From the NCBI RefSeq assembly GCF_028823535.1, contig NZ_JAQIYM010000011.1, forward strand, positions 62,001 through 126,000: DNA of 64,000 bases, read 5' to 3'. A model generated the notes under the pieces. That model was not told the origin of the DNA and searched no databases. It worked only from the letters and a program-made list of their open reading frames with translations. Shown here piece by piece: positions 19,635-27,058 of the stretch (position 1 is its first letter; the number at the start of each line of letters is the position of its first letter). The DNA comes from Pseudomonas serbica (lineage in GTDB: Bacteria > Pseudomonadota > Gammaproteobacteria > Pseudomonadales > Pseudomonadaceae). Position numbers and translations under genes: made by a program.

Positions 19635-20429
19635 GTGATCGAGACATTCAACCGCACCGGACCACTCATGGAAGCTGCAAGTTATCCCGCCTGGGCCCAG
19701 CGCCTGATTCAGGATTGCAGCGCGAGTAAGCGCCGGGTTGTCGAACACGAACTGTACCAGCGCATGCGAGATAACAAACTCAGCGCACGGACCATGCGCC
19801 AGTACCTGATCGGTGGCTGGCCAGTGGTCGAGCAGTTCGCGTTATACATGGCACAGAACCTGACCAAGACCCGTTTTGCCCGCCACCCCGGCGAAGACAT
19901 GGCGCGTCGCTGGTTGATGCGCAACATTCGTGTCGAATTGAACCATGCCGACTACTGGGTGAACTGGAGCCGTGCCCACGGCGTCAGCCTGGAGGATCTG
20001 CAGGCGCAGCAGGTGGCCCCTGAGCTTCACGCCTTGAGCCATTGGTGCTGGCACACGAGTTCTTCCGATTCGCTGATCGTAGCCATTGCCGCCACCAACT
20101 ACGCCATTGAAGGTGCAACCGGTGAGTGGTCGGCGGTAGTCTGCTCCAATGGACTCTACGCGGCGGCGTTCCCCGAGGAGGATCGCAAGCGGGCCATGAA
20201 GTGGCTGAAGATGCATGCCCAGTATGATGATGCCCATCCGTGGGAAGCGCTGGAAATCATCTGCACCCTTGCCGGCACGAACCCGAGCAAGGCCTTGCAG
20301 GTGGAACTGCGCCAGGCCGTGTGCAAGAGCTACGACTACATGTTCCTGTTCCTGGAGCATTGCATGCAGCTGGAGCATTCGGAAAGGGCCCCGGTGGCGC
20401 GTGAGCGCCTGGCACTGGCCGAAACCTGA
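19635..20429 (+). CDS. TenA/PqqC-like heme-oxygenase-fold protein
   Basis: A 264-residue all-helical protein of the TenA/PqqC/heme-oxygenase-like fold. Visible family segments are RNIRVELNHADYW, ATNYAIEGATGEW and MHAQYDDAHPWE. The last gives His, Asp at +4 and His at +7, the same spacing as metal ligands in the diiron (CADD-type) branch, which points to a redox enzyme rather than a thiaminase or transcription factor. The GTG start at 19635 is chosen because AAGGAG lies 8 nt upstream. It follows the GGDEF/EAL gene by 45 nt and is probably cotranscribed. Substrate unknown. Confidence 0.75.
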   Translation: MIETFNRTGPLMEAASYPAWAQRLIQDCSASKRRVVEHELYQRMRDNKLSARTMRQYLIGGWPVVEQFALYMAQNLTKTRFARHPGEDMARRWLMRNIRVELNHADYWVNWSRAHGVSLEDLQAQQVAPELHALSHWCWHTSSSDSLIVAIAATNYAIEGATGEWSAVVCSNGLYAAAFPEEDRKRAMKWLKMHAQYDDAHPWEALEIICTLAGTNPSKALQVELRQAVCKSYDYMFLFLEHCMQLEHSERAPVARERLALAET

Positions 20430-20447
20430 TCGGTAGAGGCCCCATGA

Positions 20448-20485
20448 AAAAGCCCGCCCCCTGACGTCAGGGGGCGGGCTTTTTT
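20448..20485. terminator. Bidirectional Rho-independent terminator
   Basis: A 17-bp perfect stem (AAAAGCCCGCCCCCTGA paired with its complement) around a CG centre, with an A-run on the left and a T-run on the right. It lies between the convergent TenA-like gene and gdx and can serve both strands. Confidence 0.95.
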
Positions 20486-20502
20486 GTGATGACCGCAAGG
20501 CG

Positions 20503-20817
20503 TCAGGCGCTGACTTTCAGCCCCACCAGCCCGGCAATGATCATTGCCACGCTGGCCAGCCGGATCAACGCCATGGATTCACCAAACAGAATGATCCCGG
20601 CGATCACCGTGCCGACGGCACCGACGCCTGTCCAAATCGCATAGGCAGTGCCCAGCGGCAATTCCTTCATCGCAAGGCCAAGCAAGCCGAGGCTGACGGC
20701 CATGGCGGCAACGGTCAATGCCGTAGGAAGAGGGCGGCTGAAACCGTCGGTGTATTTCAGGCCGACGGCCCAGCCCACTTCGAACAGGCCGGCGAAAAAC
20801 AGAATGATCCAGGACAA
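20503..20817 (-). CDS. sugE: SMR-family guanidinium exporter Gdx (SugE)
   Basis: A 104-residue, four-helix small multidrug resistance protein with the essential membrane-embedded Glu13 (FAGLFEVGWAVGLKY). SugE-type members are proton-coupled guanidinium exporters (Gdx). The assignment to guanidinium is supported by the two-hairpin guanidine-II riboswitch directly upstream. GGAGG lies 6 nt before the ATG. It stands alone between the riboswitch and a strong terminator. Confidence 0.95.
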   Translation of the reverse strand: MSWIILFFAGLFEVGWAVGLKYTDGFSRPLPTALTVAAMAVSLGLLGLAMKELPLGTAYAIWTGVGAVGTVIAGIILFGESMALIRLASVAMIIAGLVGLKVSA

Positions 20818-20838
20818 GGAAGACCTCCATCGATTGAC

Positions 20839-20889
20839 GGGGTCGTCCCCAGGTTAATGACTCGATCGAGCCGCGAGGTCGTCCTCGCG
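20839..20889 (-). promoter_or_regulatory. Guanidine-II (mini-ykkC) riboswitch
   Basis: Read on the minus strand, the gdx leader has two hairpins: P1 (20872-20889), a 7-bp stem CGCGAGG/CCTCGCG closed by an ACGA loop, and P2 (20839-20850), a 4-bp stem GGGG/CCCC closed by an ACGA loop. Two short stem-loops with ACGR tetraloops define the guanidine-II class, in which guanidinium binding frees the ribosome-binding site. P2 ends about 10 nt before the GGAGG site of gdx, where such control would act. Structure is seen directly; response to guanidine is inferred from the class. Confidence 0.93.
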
Positions 20890-20939
20890 TTTGCGCAATA
20901 TAGTGCCCAGCATTAACCCGGGGATCAAGTTTTCACGTA

Positions 20940-21905
20940 TCAGTCAGTCGCTTGCCGAGCCGCGGTGCGCCCATCTTCTTTCTCGCTCATACGGCGGAAA
21001 TACGTTGAGAGTAGCGCCCCGGAAATGTTGTGCCAGACACTGAACAGTGCGCTCGGCACCGCCGCCAGCGGCGAGAAGTGCGCACTGGCCAGGGCTGCAC
21101 CCAGCCCGGAGTTCTGCATGCCGACTTCCAGCGCCAGGGATTTGCGTTGGGCCAATGGCAACTTGAACAGGCGCCCGGTGAAGTAGCCCAGCAGGTAGCC
21201 GAAGCTGTTGTGCAGCATGACCACGGCCATGATCAACAGGCCCGACTCGGCGATCTTCGCCTGGCTGGCGGCCACCACCGCCGTGACGATGATCACGATG
21301 CTTACCACCGAAACAAGGGGCAATACATCCACCGCATGGCGAACCTTGTCGCCGAGCAGACGCTGGGCAACCACACCCAGCACGATCGGCAGCAGCACCA
21401 CCTGGAGGATCGACCAGAACAGCTCCATGAACGACACCGGCAGCCAGGCCGAAGCCAGCAGCCAGATCAAGGCCGGCGTCAGCAGCGGAGCGAGGAGGGT
21501 GGTCACGGCGGCGATAGCCACCGACAACGCCAAGTCCCCGCGAGCCAGCCAGGTCATCACGTTCGACGAGGTGCCGCTTGGGCAGCAGCCGACCAGGATC
21601 ACCCCGACGGCAATTTCCGGCGGCAAATGAAACGCCTGGCAGAGCAACCACGCCACGCCGGGCATGATCACGAAATGCGCCACCACGCCCAAGGCCACGC
21701 GCCACGGGTGGCGGGCGACTTCGGCGAAGTCCTCGAGCTTGAGGGTCAGGCCCATGCCGAACATCACCAGCCCCAGCAGCGGCACGATGGCGCCCTTGAG
21801 GCCAATGAACCAAGCCGGTTGCAGGAACGCCACGACGGCGAAAATCAGTACCCAGTAGGCGAAGGTGTTACCGACAAAACGACTTAATGCAGCCAGTGCG
21901 CGCAT
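20940..21905 (-). CDS. Bile acid:sodium symporter (BASS) family transporter
   Basis: A 321-residue inner-membrane protein with about ten helices and the BASS-family segments GLVMFGMGLTL, ILVGCCPSGTSSNVMTWLARGD (in two parts) and EVGMQNSGLGAALA. Members are sodium-coupled importers of organic anions such as pantoate, keto acids or bile acids. I start at the ATG at 21905, which has AAGGA upstream; the longer frame begins at a GTG at 21935. No pathway neighbour indicates its substrate. Confidence 0.9.
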   Translation of the reverse strand: MRALAALSRFVGNTFAYWVLIFAVVAFLQPAWFIGLKGAIVPLLGLVMFGMGLTLKLEDFAEVARHPWRVALGVVAHFVIMPGVAWLLCQAFHLPPEIAVGVILVGCCPSGTSSNVMTWLARGDLALSVAIAAVTTLLAPLLTPALIWLLASAWLPVSFMELFWSILQVVLLPIVLGVVAQRLLGDKVRHAVDVLPLVSVVSIVIIVTAVVAASQAKIAESGLLIMAVVMLHNSFGYLLGYFTGRLFKLPLAQRKSLALEVGMQNSGLGAALASAHFSPLAAVPSALFSVWHNISGALLSTYFRRMSEKEDGRTAARQATD

Positions 21906-21943
21906 GGCCTGATCCTTATTAATAAGCAACGCCACAAAACCAA

Positions 21944-22030
21944 TGTGGGAGCGGGCTTGCTCGCGAAGGCGGAGTGTCAGGCAATACTATCGACTGACAC
22001 TCCGCCTTCGCGAGCAAGCCCGCTCCCACA
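21944..22030. repeat. REPIN with perfect 37-nt arms
   Basis: Two inverted arms of 37 nt (21944-21980 and 21994-22030), identical in reverse complement and starting TGTGGGAGCGGGCTTGCTCG, with a 13-nt centre. This is the longest perfect palindrome in the window. It separates the BASS transporter gene from rdgC. Confidence 0.95.
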
Positions 22031-22046
22031 GTAAGATCAAAAGCTT

Positions 22047-22967
22047 TTAGATCCCCTGCGGCGTCTCTTCCCCGCCCAGTGCCTCAACCAGCGCCGGCAG
22101 GAAGTCACCGAAGGTCAGCATCATCAGGGTGAAGCTGGCATCCAGTTGGCCGAGGGCTTCGTCGCCGCCGTCCTGTTCCGCCTGGTCTTGCAGCAGGTCT
22201 TCGAACTTCAGGCGCTTGACCACCATTTTGTCGTCGAGCACGAACGACAGTTTGTCCTGCCAGGCCAGCGATAGCTGGGTGACCACTTTGCCGGTGCTCA
22301 GGTGCAGCTGGATTTCTTCGCTGGTCAAATCCTGGCGCTTGCAACGCACGATGCCGCCGTCTTCGTGGGTGTCGCGCAGTTCGCACTCGTCCAGCACAAA
22401 GAAATCGTCCGCGGCTTTCTGGGTGGTGACCCACTCGGTCATGGTCGCGGTCGGGGACATCTTCACGGTCAGCGGACGCACCGGCAGGGTGCCGATCACT
22501 TCGCGCAGGGTGGACAGCAAGTCCTCGGCACGTTTCGGGCTGGCCGAGTTGACCAGGATCAGGCCCTGTTTCGGCGCGATGGCGGCGAAGGTCGACGAGC
22601 GGCGGATAAAGGCGCGCGGCAGGAAGGCCTGGATGATTTCATCCTTGATCTGGTCGCGTTCCTTCTTATAGACCTTGCGCATTTGCTCGGCTTCGATCTC
22701 TTCGACTTTCTCCTTCACGGCGTCGCGCACGACGCTGCCCGGCAGGATGCGTTCTTCCTTGCGCGCGCTGATCAGCAGGAAATCACCGCTGACGTGCACC
22801 AGTGGGGCATCTTCGCCTTTGCCAAACGGCGCGACGAAACCGTAGGTGGTCAACTCCTGGCTTGCACATGGACGCGCCAGCTTGGTGGCCAGTGCAGTCT
22901 CCAACGCCTCGGCATCAACAGGCAGATCTTGGGTCAGGCGATAGATAAGCAGGTTTTTGAACCACAT
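22047..22967 (-). CDS. rdgC: Recombination-associated protein RdgC
   Basis: A 306-residue DNA-binding ring protein that binds double-stranded DNA without sequence preference and limits RecA-mediated recombination. The N-terminus MWFKNLLIYRLTQDL and the ILPGSVVRDAVKEKV and LPRAFIRRSSTFAAI segments are typical of RdgC. The ATG at 22967 is the family start; the longer frame begins at 22991. AGGAG lies about 12 nt upstream. It is divergent from the tRNA genes. Confidence 0.95.
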   Translation of the reverse strand: MWFKNLLIYRLTQDLPVDAEALETALATKLARPCASQELTTYGFVAPFGKGEDAPLVHVSGDFLLISARKEERILPGSVVRDAVKEKVEEIEAEQMRKVYKKERDQIKDEIIQAFLPRAFIRRSSTFAAIAPKQGLILVNSASPKRAEDLLSTLREVIGTLPVRPLTVKMSPTATMTEWVTTQKAADDFFVLDECELRDTHEDGGIVRCKRQDLTSEEIQLHLSTGKVVTQLSLAWQDKLSFVLDDKMVVKRLKFEDLLQDQAEQDGGDEALGQLDASFTLMMLTFGDFLPALVEALGGEETPQGI

Positions 22968-23077
22968 GGGGTGAGTCTCTCCTTTATACAAAGGGGGGCA
23001 TTATTGTCTTCGCCGGGTCATAGGCCAACCCTTCTCTAAGCCTTTGGAAGGCATCAGAAAATTAATTAAAAAAGTGC

Positions 23078-23106
23078 TTGCCAGAGGTAGGGCTGCTCCG
23101 TAGAAT
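23078..23106 (+). promoter_or_regulatory. Strong stable-RNA promoter for the first tRNA unit
   Basis: A -35 box TTGCCA (23078-23083) and a -10 box TAGAAT (23101-23106) are separated by exactly 17 nt. An A/T-only tract (about 23057-23073) upstream resembles an UP element, and a G+C-rich discriminator (GCGCGCC) follows, as expected for a stringently controlled tRNA operon. Confidence 0.85.
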
Positions 23107-23126
23107 GCGCGCCACACCGAAGCGAA

Positions 23127-23202
23127 GGGTGATTAGCTCAGCTGGGAGAGCGTCTGCCTTACAAGCAGAATGTCGGCGGTTCGATCCCGTCATCACCCAC
23201 CA
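23127..23202 (+). tRNA. tRNA-Val (anticodon TAC), copy 1
   Basis: 76-nt cloverleaf. The acceptor stem GGGTGAT pairs with ATCACCC, the anticodon loop is CTTACAA (anticodon TAC), the T loop is GGTTCGATCCC, and CCA is encoded. It reads GTA/GTG-type valine codons. Confidence 0.98.
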
Positions 23203-23221
23203 TTCGTTTCAAGTGTTTAGC

Positions 23222-23298
23222 GCAGCGGTAGTTCAGTCGGTTAGAATACCGGCCTGTCACGCCGGGGGTCGCGGGTTCGAGTCCCGTCCGCTGCGCCA
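23222..23298 (+). tRNA. tRNA-Asp (anticodon GTC), copy 1
   Basis: 77-nt cloverleaf. The acceptor stem GCAGCGG pairs with CCGCTGC, the discriminator is G, the anticodon loop is CTGTCAC (anticodon GTC), and CCA is encoded. It lies 19 nt after tRNA-Val. Confidence 0.98.
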
Positions 23299-23340
23299 TA
23301 TTCGGTAACCTGGAACACTGAACGCCAGGTCACCACGGAA

Positions 23341-23364
23341 AAGCCCGCTCAAGCGGGCTTTTTT
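23341..23364 (+). terminator. Terminator of the first tRNA unit
   Basis: A 9-bp stem (AAGCCCGCT / AGCGGGCTT) with a CA centre followed by a T-run. It separates the two tRNA units, so the second one probably needs its own promoter or read-through. Confidence 0.92.
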
Positions 23365-23496
23365 CTGCCTCAAGTTTGTACCTTGTTCCATCGGGTTGTA
23401 TCGTTTCACCGGTTTTCGGATTTATTTGAACAAAACTTCAATTAAATCAACACATTACGAAAATCTGTGGCATAATGCGTCCCGTAACGAAGCGAA

Positions 23497-23572
23497 GGGT
23501 GATTAGCTCAGCTGGGAGAGCGTCTGCCTTACAAGCAGAATGTCGGCGGTTCGATCCCGTCATCACCCACCA
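23497..23572 (+). tRNA. tRNA-Val (anticodon TAC), copy 2
   Basis: Identical to the first copy at an offset of 370 nt. A -10-like CATAAT lies at 23471-23476 after an A/T-rich stretch, but no convincing -35 box is seen at the right distance. Confidence 0.98.
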
Positions 23573-23591
23573 TTCGTTTCGAGCGTTTCGC

Positions 23592-23668
23592 GCAGCGGTA
23601 GTTCAGTCGGTTAGAATACCGGCCTGTCACGCCGGGGGTCGCGGGTTCGAGTCCCGTCCGCTGCGCCA
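23592..23668 (+). tRNA. tRNA-Asp (anticodon GTC), copy 2
   Basis: Identical to the first copy at an offset of 370 nt, with the CCA end encoded. Confidence 0.98.
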
Positions 23669-23708
23669 TATTCGGTAACCTGGAACACTGAACGCCAGGT
23701 CACCACGG

Positions 23709-23733
23709 AAAGCCCGCTTAGTGCGGGCTTTTT
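23709..23733 (+). terminator. Terminator of the second tRNA unit
   Basis: A 9-bp stem (AAAGCCCGC / GCGGGCTTT) with a TTAGT loop running into five T residues, after the conserved 3' hairpin. Confidence 0.92.
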
Positions 23734-23756
23734 GCTGTCTGGCGTTTGGGTTTTCC

Positions 23757-23870
23757 TGTGGAAGCGAGCCTGCTCGCGAAAGAGGTCAACGATAACGCGC
23801 GATACCTGACGCCGCGTGGCGCCCTGCAGTTTTTCGCGAGCATTCGAGCGTCGACCGGTTGCTCCTACAG
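23757..23870. repeat. Degenerate REP pair
   Basis: A REP-like unit (GGAAGCGAGCCTGCTCGCGA) at 23757-23780 faces a decayed inverted partner (TTCGCGAGCATTCGAGCG, then GCTCCTACAG) at about 23832-23870. The right end touches the 3' end of the catalase-like gene. Confidence 0.55.
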
Positions 23871-24998
23871 AGCGGCATTACGGGCGTGACGGTAGTCGCT
23901 GACAGCTTCGTAAACGGCCTTGCGCAAACGGTTGATGCCGCCGATAGGGCGATGGGCCTCCAGTCCGAACCATGGGTTGAAAGACAGGTTGTCGCATTGC
24001 AGGTTCTGCGCTGGCGTATCGAAGTCCTGGGCCGGTACCTTGACCCGCGCCACCGTCTGGAATGGCGCATCGCTTTCTTGCCACTCAATGCTCGTGTCTT
24101 CGATCGGCATGTACTTGCTCGCGTCCTGGCGCTGGATCTGCAGGACGAAGCAGGCGGGCATCCGATCGGTCGATAGCTGCTGGTACAGCGCGCTACGCAG
24201 GAAATTCGGCAGCTTCTGATTCTGCGCGGGCAGGGCGTAGGCCGGGCAGCTGTCAGGGTCGGGTATCACGCGGAACTTGGCATTGACCTCGCCGAACTTG
24301 TAGGGCGAAACCGAAAAGTAGGGGCTGCGCGTCGGGCTATCCGGGGCAGGGGAGAGTGTCGCCAGGGCGATAAACAGATGGCGCACCTGCCAGCTGCGCG
24401 GGTCCAGGCTCGGGAAAAACGCCATGGCCTTTTTGCCGTCCGCCTGGGCGGCCACATTCTGACGGTACTCGGCGACATCGCTGACAAAGAAGTTCGGGTG
24501 ACTGAACATCACGAAGTCCTGTTCGCCTCGATCCGCTTGATCGCTCAGAAGTTGCTTGCCCGGCACGTCGTGTAGCTTGATCGCCATGCCCCGGGCATCA
24601 CGGATGCTGTCGAATTGCGGGTAAGCGTTGCCATTGGACAGGCGCATCGTCGCTTGCCAGGTCTTGCCGGGTTCGCTGAACACCCCCTGACGCAGTTCGC
24701 CCGCCAGTTCCGGCAGCACCTGCAATTGAGCCTGCACGCAGCCGTGTGCCTTGGCGTGGGCGTCACGCAGGAAACGGGTGCTTTCGCGGTGCTGATCAAC
24801 GATGCGCACCGCGGTCTGGATGATGTCCTGGGTCATCGCGGCTTCGCCGGCGGGAATCAGTTCCTGCGTTGATACCGGGCCACGCTGTTGCCAGGCGAAC
24901 CACGCCGTCGCCAATAGCCAGCCGAGCACACCAAGGCCCAGCATCCAGAACAGGGTTTTGCCGAGAAAAGCGCCCAGACGCATCCACAGATATTTCAT
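23865..24998 (-). CDS. Membrane-anchored catalase-family (SrpA-like) protein
   Basis: A 377-residue protein with an N-terminal membrane anchor (about residues 14-34) and a catalase-like domain. Recognisable blocks are FLRDAHAKAHGCVQ, the N-terminal heme-side segment, LSNGNAYPQFDSIRDARGMA and FVMFSHPNFFVSDV. The R-x-x-x-Y heme-tyrosine motif of classical catalases is not evident, so it is a divergent heme-protein relative rather than a proven catalase. Its ATG overlaps the stop of the di-heme cytochrome gene (ATGA), implying translational coupling and a joint periplasmic role, probably in peroxide handling. The longer frame from 25055 lies inside the upstream gene. Confidence 0.82.
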   Translation of the reverse strand: MKYLWMRLGAFLGKTLFWMLGLGVLGWLLATAWFAWQQRGPVSTQELIPAGEAAMTQDIIQTAVRIVDQHRESTRFLRDAHAKAHGCVQAQLQVLPELAGELRQGVFSEPGKTWQATMRLSNGNAYPQFDSIRDARGMAIKLHDVPGKQLLSDQADRGEQDFVMFSHPNFFVSDVAEYRQNVAAQADGKKAMAFFPSLDPRSWQVRHLFIALATLSPAPDSPTRSPYFSVSPYKFGEVNAKFRVIPDPDSCPAYALPAQNQKLPNFLRSALYQQLSTDRMPACFVLQIQRQDASKYMPIEDTSIEWQESDAPFQTVARVKVPAQDFDTPAQNLQCDNLSFNPWFGLEAHRPIGGINRLRKAVYEAVSDYRHARNAAL

Positions 24999-26812
24999 GG
25001 CAGTTGCGCCTCCAGGGGGCCGCCCAGCACTTTCAGATATTCCAGCAAGGCCCAACGTTCTTCGGGTTGCAGCAAGCGACCGATCACGCCGTTGCCACGT
25101 TTACCGGCGCGGAACTCATGGCCGCTGTTGTGATTGCCGGTGATGCGGGTGTCGAACACAAACCCATTGTCGAAGGCTTCGGTGCGGTAGCCCAGGTGCC
25201 TCGGGTCGTACTCAAAGGTGCCTTTGTAAAAGGTGGTGGCGCGTTCGTCCTGGGGCGAAAGCAATTGGTAAAGGCTCGGCACCGAACCGTTGTGCAGGAA
25301 CGGCGGCGTCGCCCATACGCCCGCCAGTGGTCGAGCTTTGTAGGCGCGCAATTCCTGGACGCCTATCGGCAGGCCGAAACCATCCATGTCCGCGCGTTCG
25401 GCGGGCGTGATGGCGGCCTCGCGATAGGCGCGATTGCCGACGAATGCGGTGACGTAGGCCAGCCCCTTGGCGACCGACAGCTGGCTCAGGTCGAGGGGTT
25501 CGCTGGGGGTTGGATGCAGTTGTACGTCCAGCCGCGCCAGCTCGGCCGGGTCCCACTGCAAGGCCGTCAGGTCGAAGCGATGATCGGCGATATTGTTGGC
25601 TGCGCCAGGGTCGGTGCCGATCACTGCCACTGGCAGCATTTTCAGCTGTTGCACCGGGCGCCCTGCGCTGGGGCTGACCTGCGGTATGTGGCAACCGGCG
25701 CAGTTCTGCGTGAACAACGCGCGACCTTTTGCAGCCAGCGGTTTGTCGACCACTCCCAGCAAGTCTTCCGGCCATGCTGGCGGCTTGAGTCGTTGCAGAG
25801 TCTCTTCGATCAGGTGCAAGTCGCGCACCCGCACGCTGGAGGGATATCGATCGTCGCCCTTGAGTGGCTGGCCATTGCCATCGAAAAAGCTCAGTGTCGC
25901 GCCCACGCCCAGGGCTTCACCGATATTGCGCGCCATGGGCTGCTGCGCCGAGCCATTCCACTGCACCCAGTCGAAAGTCCACATGTCCCATAACTGTGGG
26001 TAGTCGACGGGGGCGTTGGCCACGCGGTAGTTGGCGGGGGAAATCGCGTCGCCGAAACTGGCGTTGGCAATGCGCCCGAACGCATCGGTGCGCCCGGGAC
26101 CCTCTTCGGTCGGGTACAGCCCGCGATGGGTGTCGTTCCAGGCCACCTTGAGGAAAGTATCGAGGGACCCCTTGAAGGCTTCGCGCAGAGGTTGTTTTCC
26201 GGCCTCGTAGTCAGGGCCCAAGACCTTGCGGGCGAAACGTTCGAACTTCCATGGGTTGTAGTAGGTGGAGACCAGGCTCGCCACCAGGGCCTGCCCAAAA
26301 CTGCCGCCCTGCAGGGTCGGCACACTGGAGGGAAGCACATGCTGGGCAGCACCGCCGTCGATGCGCACGGCTTGACCCTTCAGGCGTAGCTCACCGGTGT
26401 GGCAGGCGGCGCAGGTAATATCCAGAAATGCATCCGCACTGCCCGGATTCTGATGCCGGGCAAAACCCACCGGCAGGTTGCCGGGGTTGTCAGGCGTGGG
26501 TTTCTGCCCGGGGTCGATCAGGAAACCGAAGCGTGCAAGGTAGTCGGGAGCGGCGAATCGTTGCTGCGAAAAGGGCAGTTCCAGGGCGGTGAACCAGTCG
26601 TAGCGCAAGCCCTTGACCTGGGTGCCCTGGGGCGTGAAATAGTAACGCTGGCGCTCTTCGGCGCTCCATTGCTCCAGGTAGTGCACTTGTTGCGCGGCCG
26701 CGTGGCGCGGCAGTTTCGGGTTGGCGACGTAGTACAGGACCACGGCCAGGGCGAGGGCCACCAGGGCCACAATCAAAGCCAGTAAACGGAGGAAGAGGCG
26801 CACGTAGACCAT
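24995..26812 (-). CDS. Di-heme cytochrome c (cytochrome c peroxidase-like)
   Basis: A 605-residue protein with one N-terminal transmembrane segment (about 5-30) and two covalent heme sites: CAACH at about residues 134-138 and CAGCH at about 369-373. The 235-residue spacing and overall length resemble the long branch of the di-heme peroxidase superfamily (MauG/RoxA-like) rather than the short CcpA enzymes. The body should be periplasmic. The catalase-like gene overlaps its stop by 4 nt. The ATG at 26812 has only a weak GGAAAG site about 10 nt upstream. Electron donor and substrate cannot be told from sequence. Confidence 0.85.
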   Translation of the reverse strand: MVYVRLFLRLLALIVALVALALAVVLYYVANPKLPRHAAAQQVHYLEQWSAEERQRYYFTPQGTQVKGLRYDWFTALELPFSQQRFAAPDYLARFGFLIDPGQKPTPDNPGNLPVGFARHQNPGSADAFLDITCAACHTGELRLKGQAVRIDGGAAQHVLPSSVPTLQGGSFGQALVASLVSTYYNPWKFERFARKVLGPDYEAGKQPLREAFKGSLDTFLKVAWNDTHRGLYPTEEGPGRTDAFGRIANASFGDAISPANYRVANAPVDYPQLWDMWTFDWVQWNGSAQQPMARNIGEALGVGATLSFFDGNGQPLKGDDRYPSSVRVRDLHLIEETLQRLKPPAWPEDLLGVVDKPLAAKGRALFTQNCAGCHIPQVSPSAGRPVQQLKMLPVAVIGTDPGAANNIADHRFDLTALQWDPAELARLDVQLHPTPSEPLDLSQLSVAKGLAYVTAFVGNRAYREAAITPAERADMDGFGLPIGVQELRAYKARPLAGVWATPPFLHNGSVPSLYQLLSPQDERATTFYKGTFEYDPRHLGYRTEAFDNGFVFDTRITGNHNSGHEFRAGKRGNGVIGRLLQPEERWALLEYLKVLGGPLEAQLP

Positions 26813-27058
26813 CCTTGTCGATCTTTCCTGCCGTTATGCACCAGCTCCAGGTAAGCGGCAAGAGGCCATTACGCCAGATGTTCGGCCTCACTGAGGGCCA
26901 GATAACAGAAGTTTCATCGTCTACAGGCCGAAATGCGTTTAAACACCTGAACTTATCGCCAGTTTACGGCTCTCATGCCGGTAGCCATTGGTCGTGGCCG
27001 CCTGATAAGCTCGCGACTTTACTCGATTGCCCTTTAGGCGCATGAACAAGGAAATAGC

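Larger units (their letters stand above)
23118..23711. repeat. Tandem duplication of the tRNA-Val/tRNA-Asp unit
   Basis: Bases 23118-23341 recur at 23488-23711 with an offset of 370. The two copies differ by four bases between the tRNAs. Both tRNAs and a 3' hairpin (GGTAACCTGG / CCAGGTCACC, one mismatch) are duplicated; the upstream promoter region and the terminator loops differ. Confidence 0.95.

Noticed and set aside
20503..20817. EmrE-like quaternary ammonium exporter
   Set aside because: The two ACGA-loop hairpins upstream and the SugE-type N-terminus point to the Gdx guanidinium branch.
23078..23308. Short frames over both tRNA units (also 23475-23678)
   Set aside because: They translate tRNA sequence; the cloverleaf structures explain the bases fully.
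23118..23711. tRNA duplication as an attachment site of an integrated element
   Set aside because: No integrase, no foreign genes and no direct repeat at a distance; a local tandem duplication is enough.
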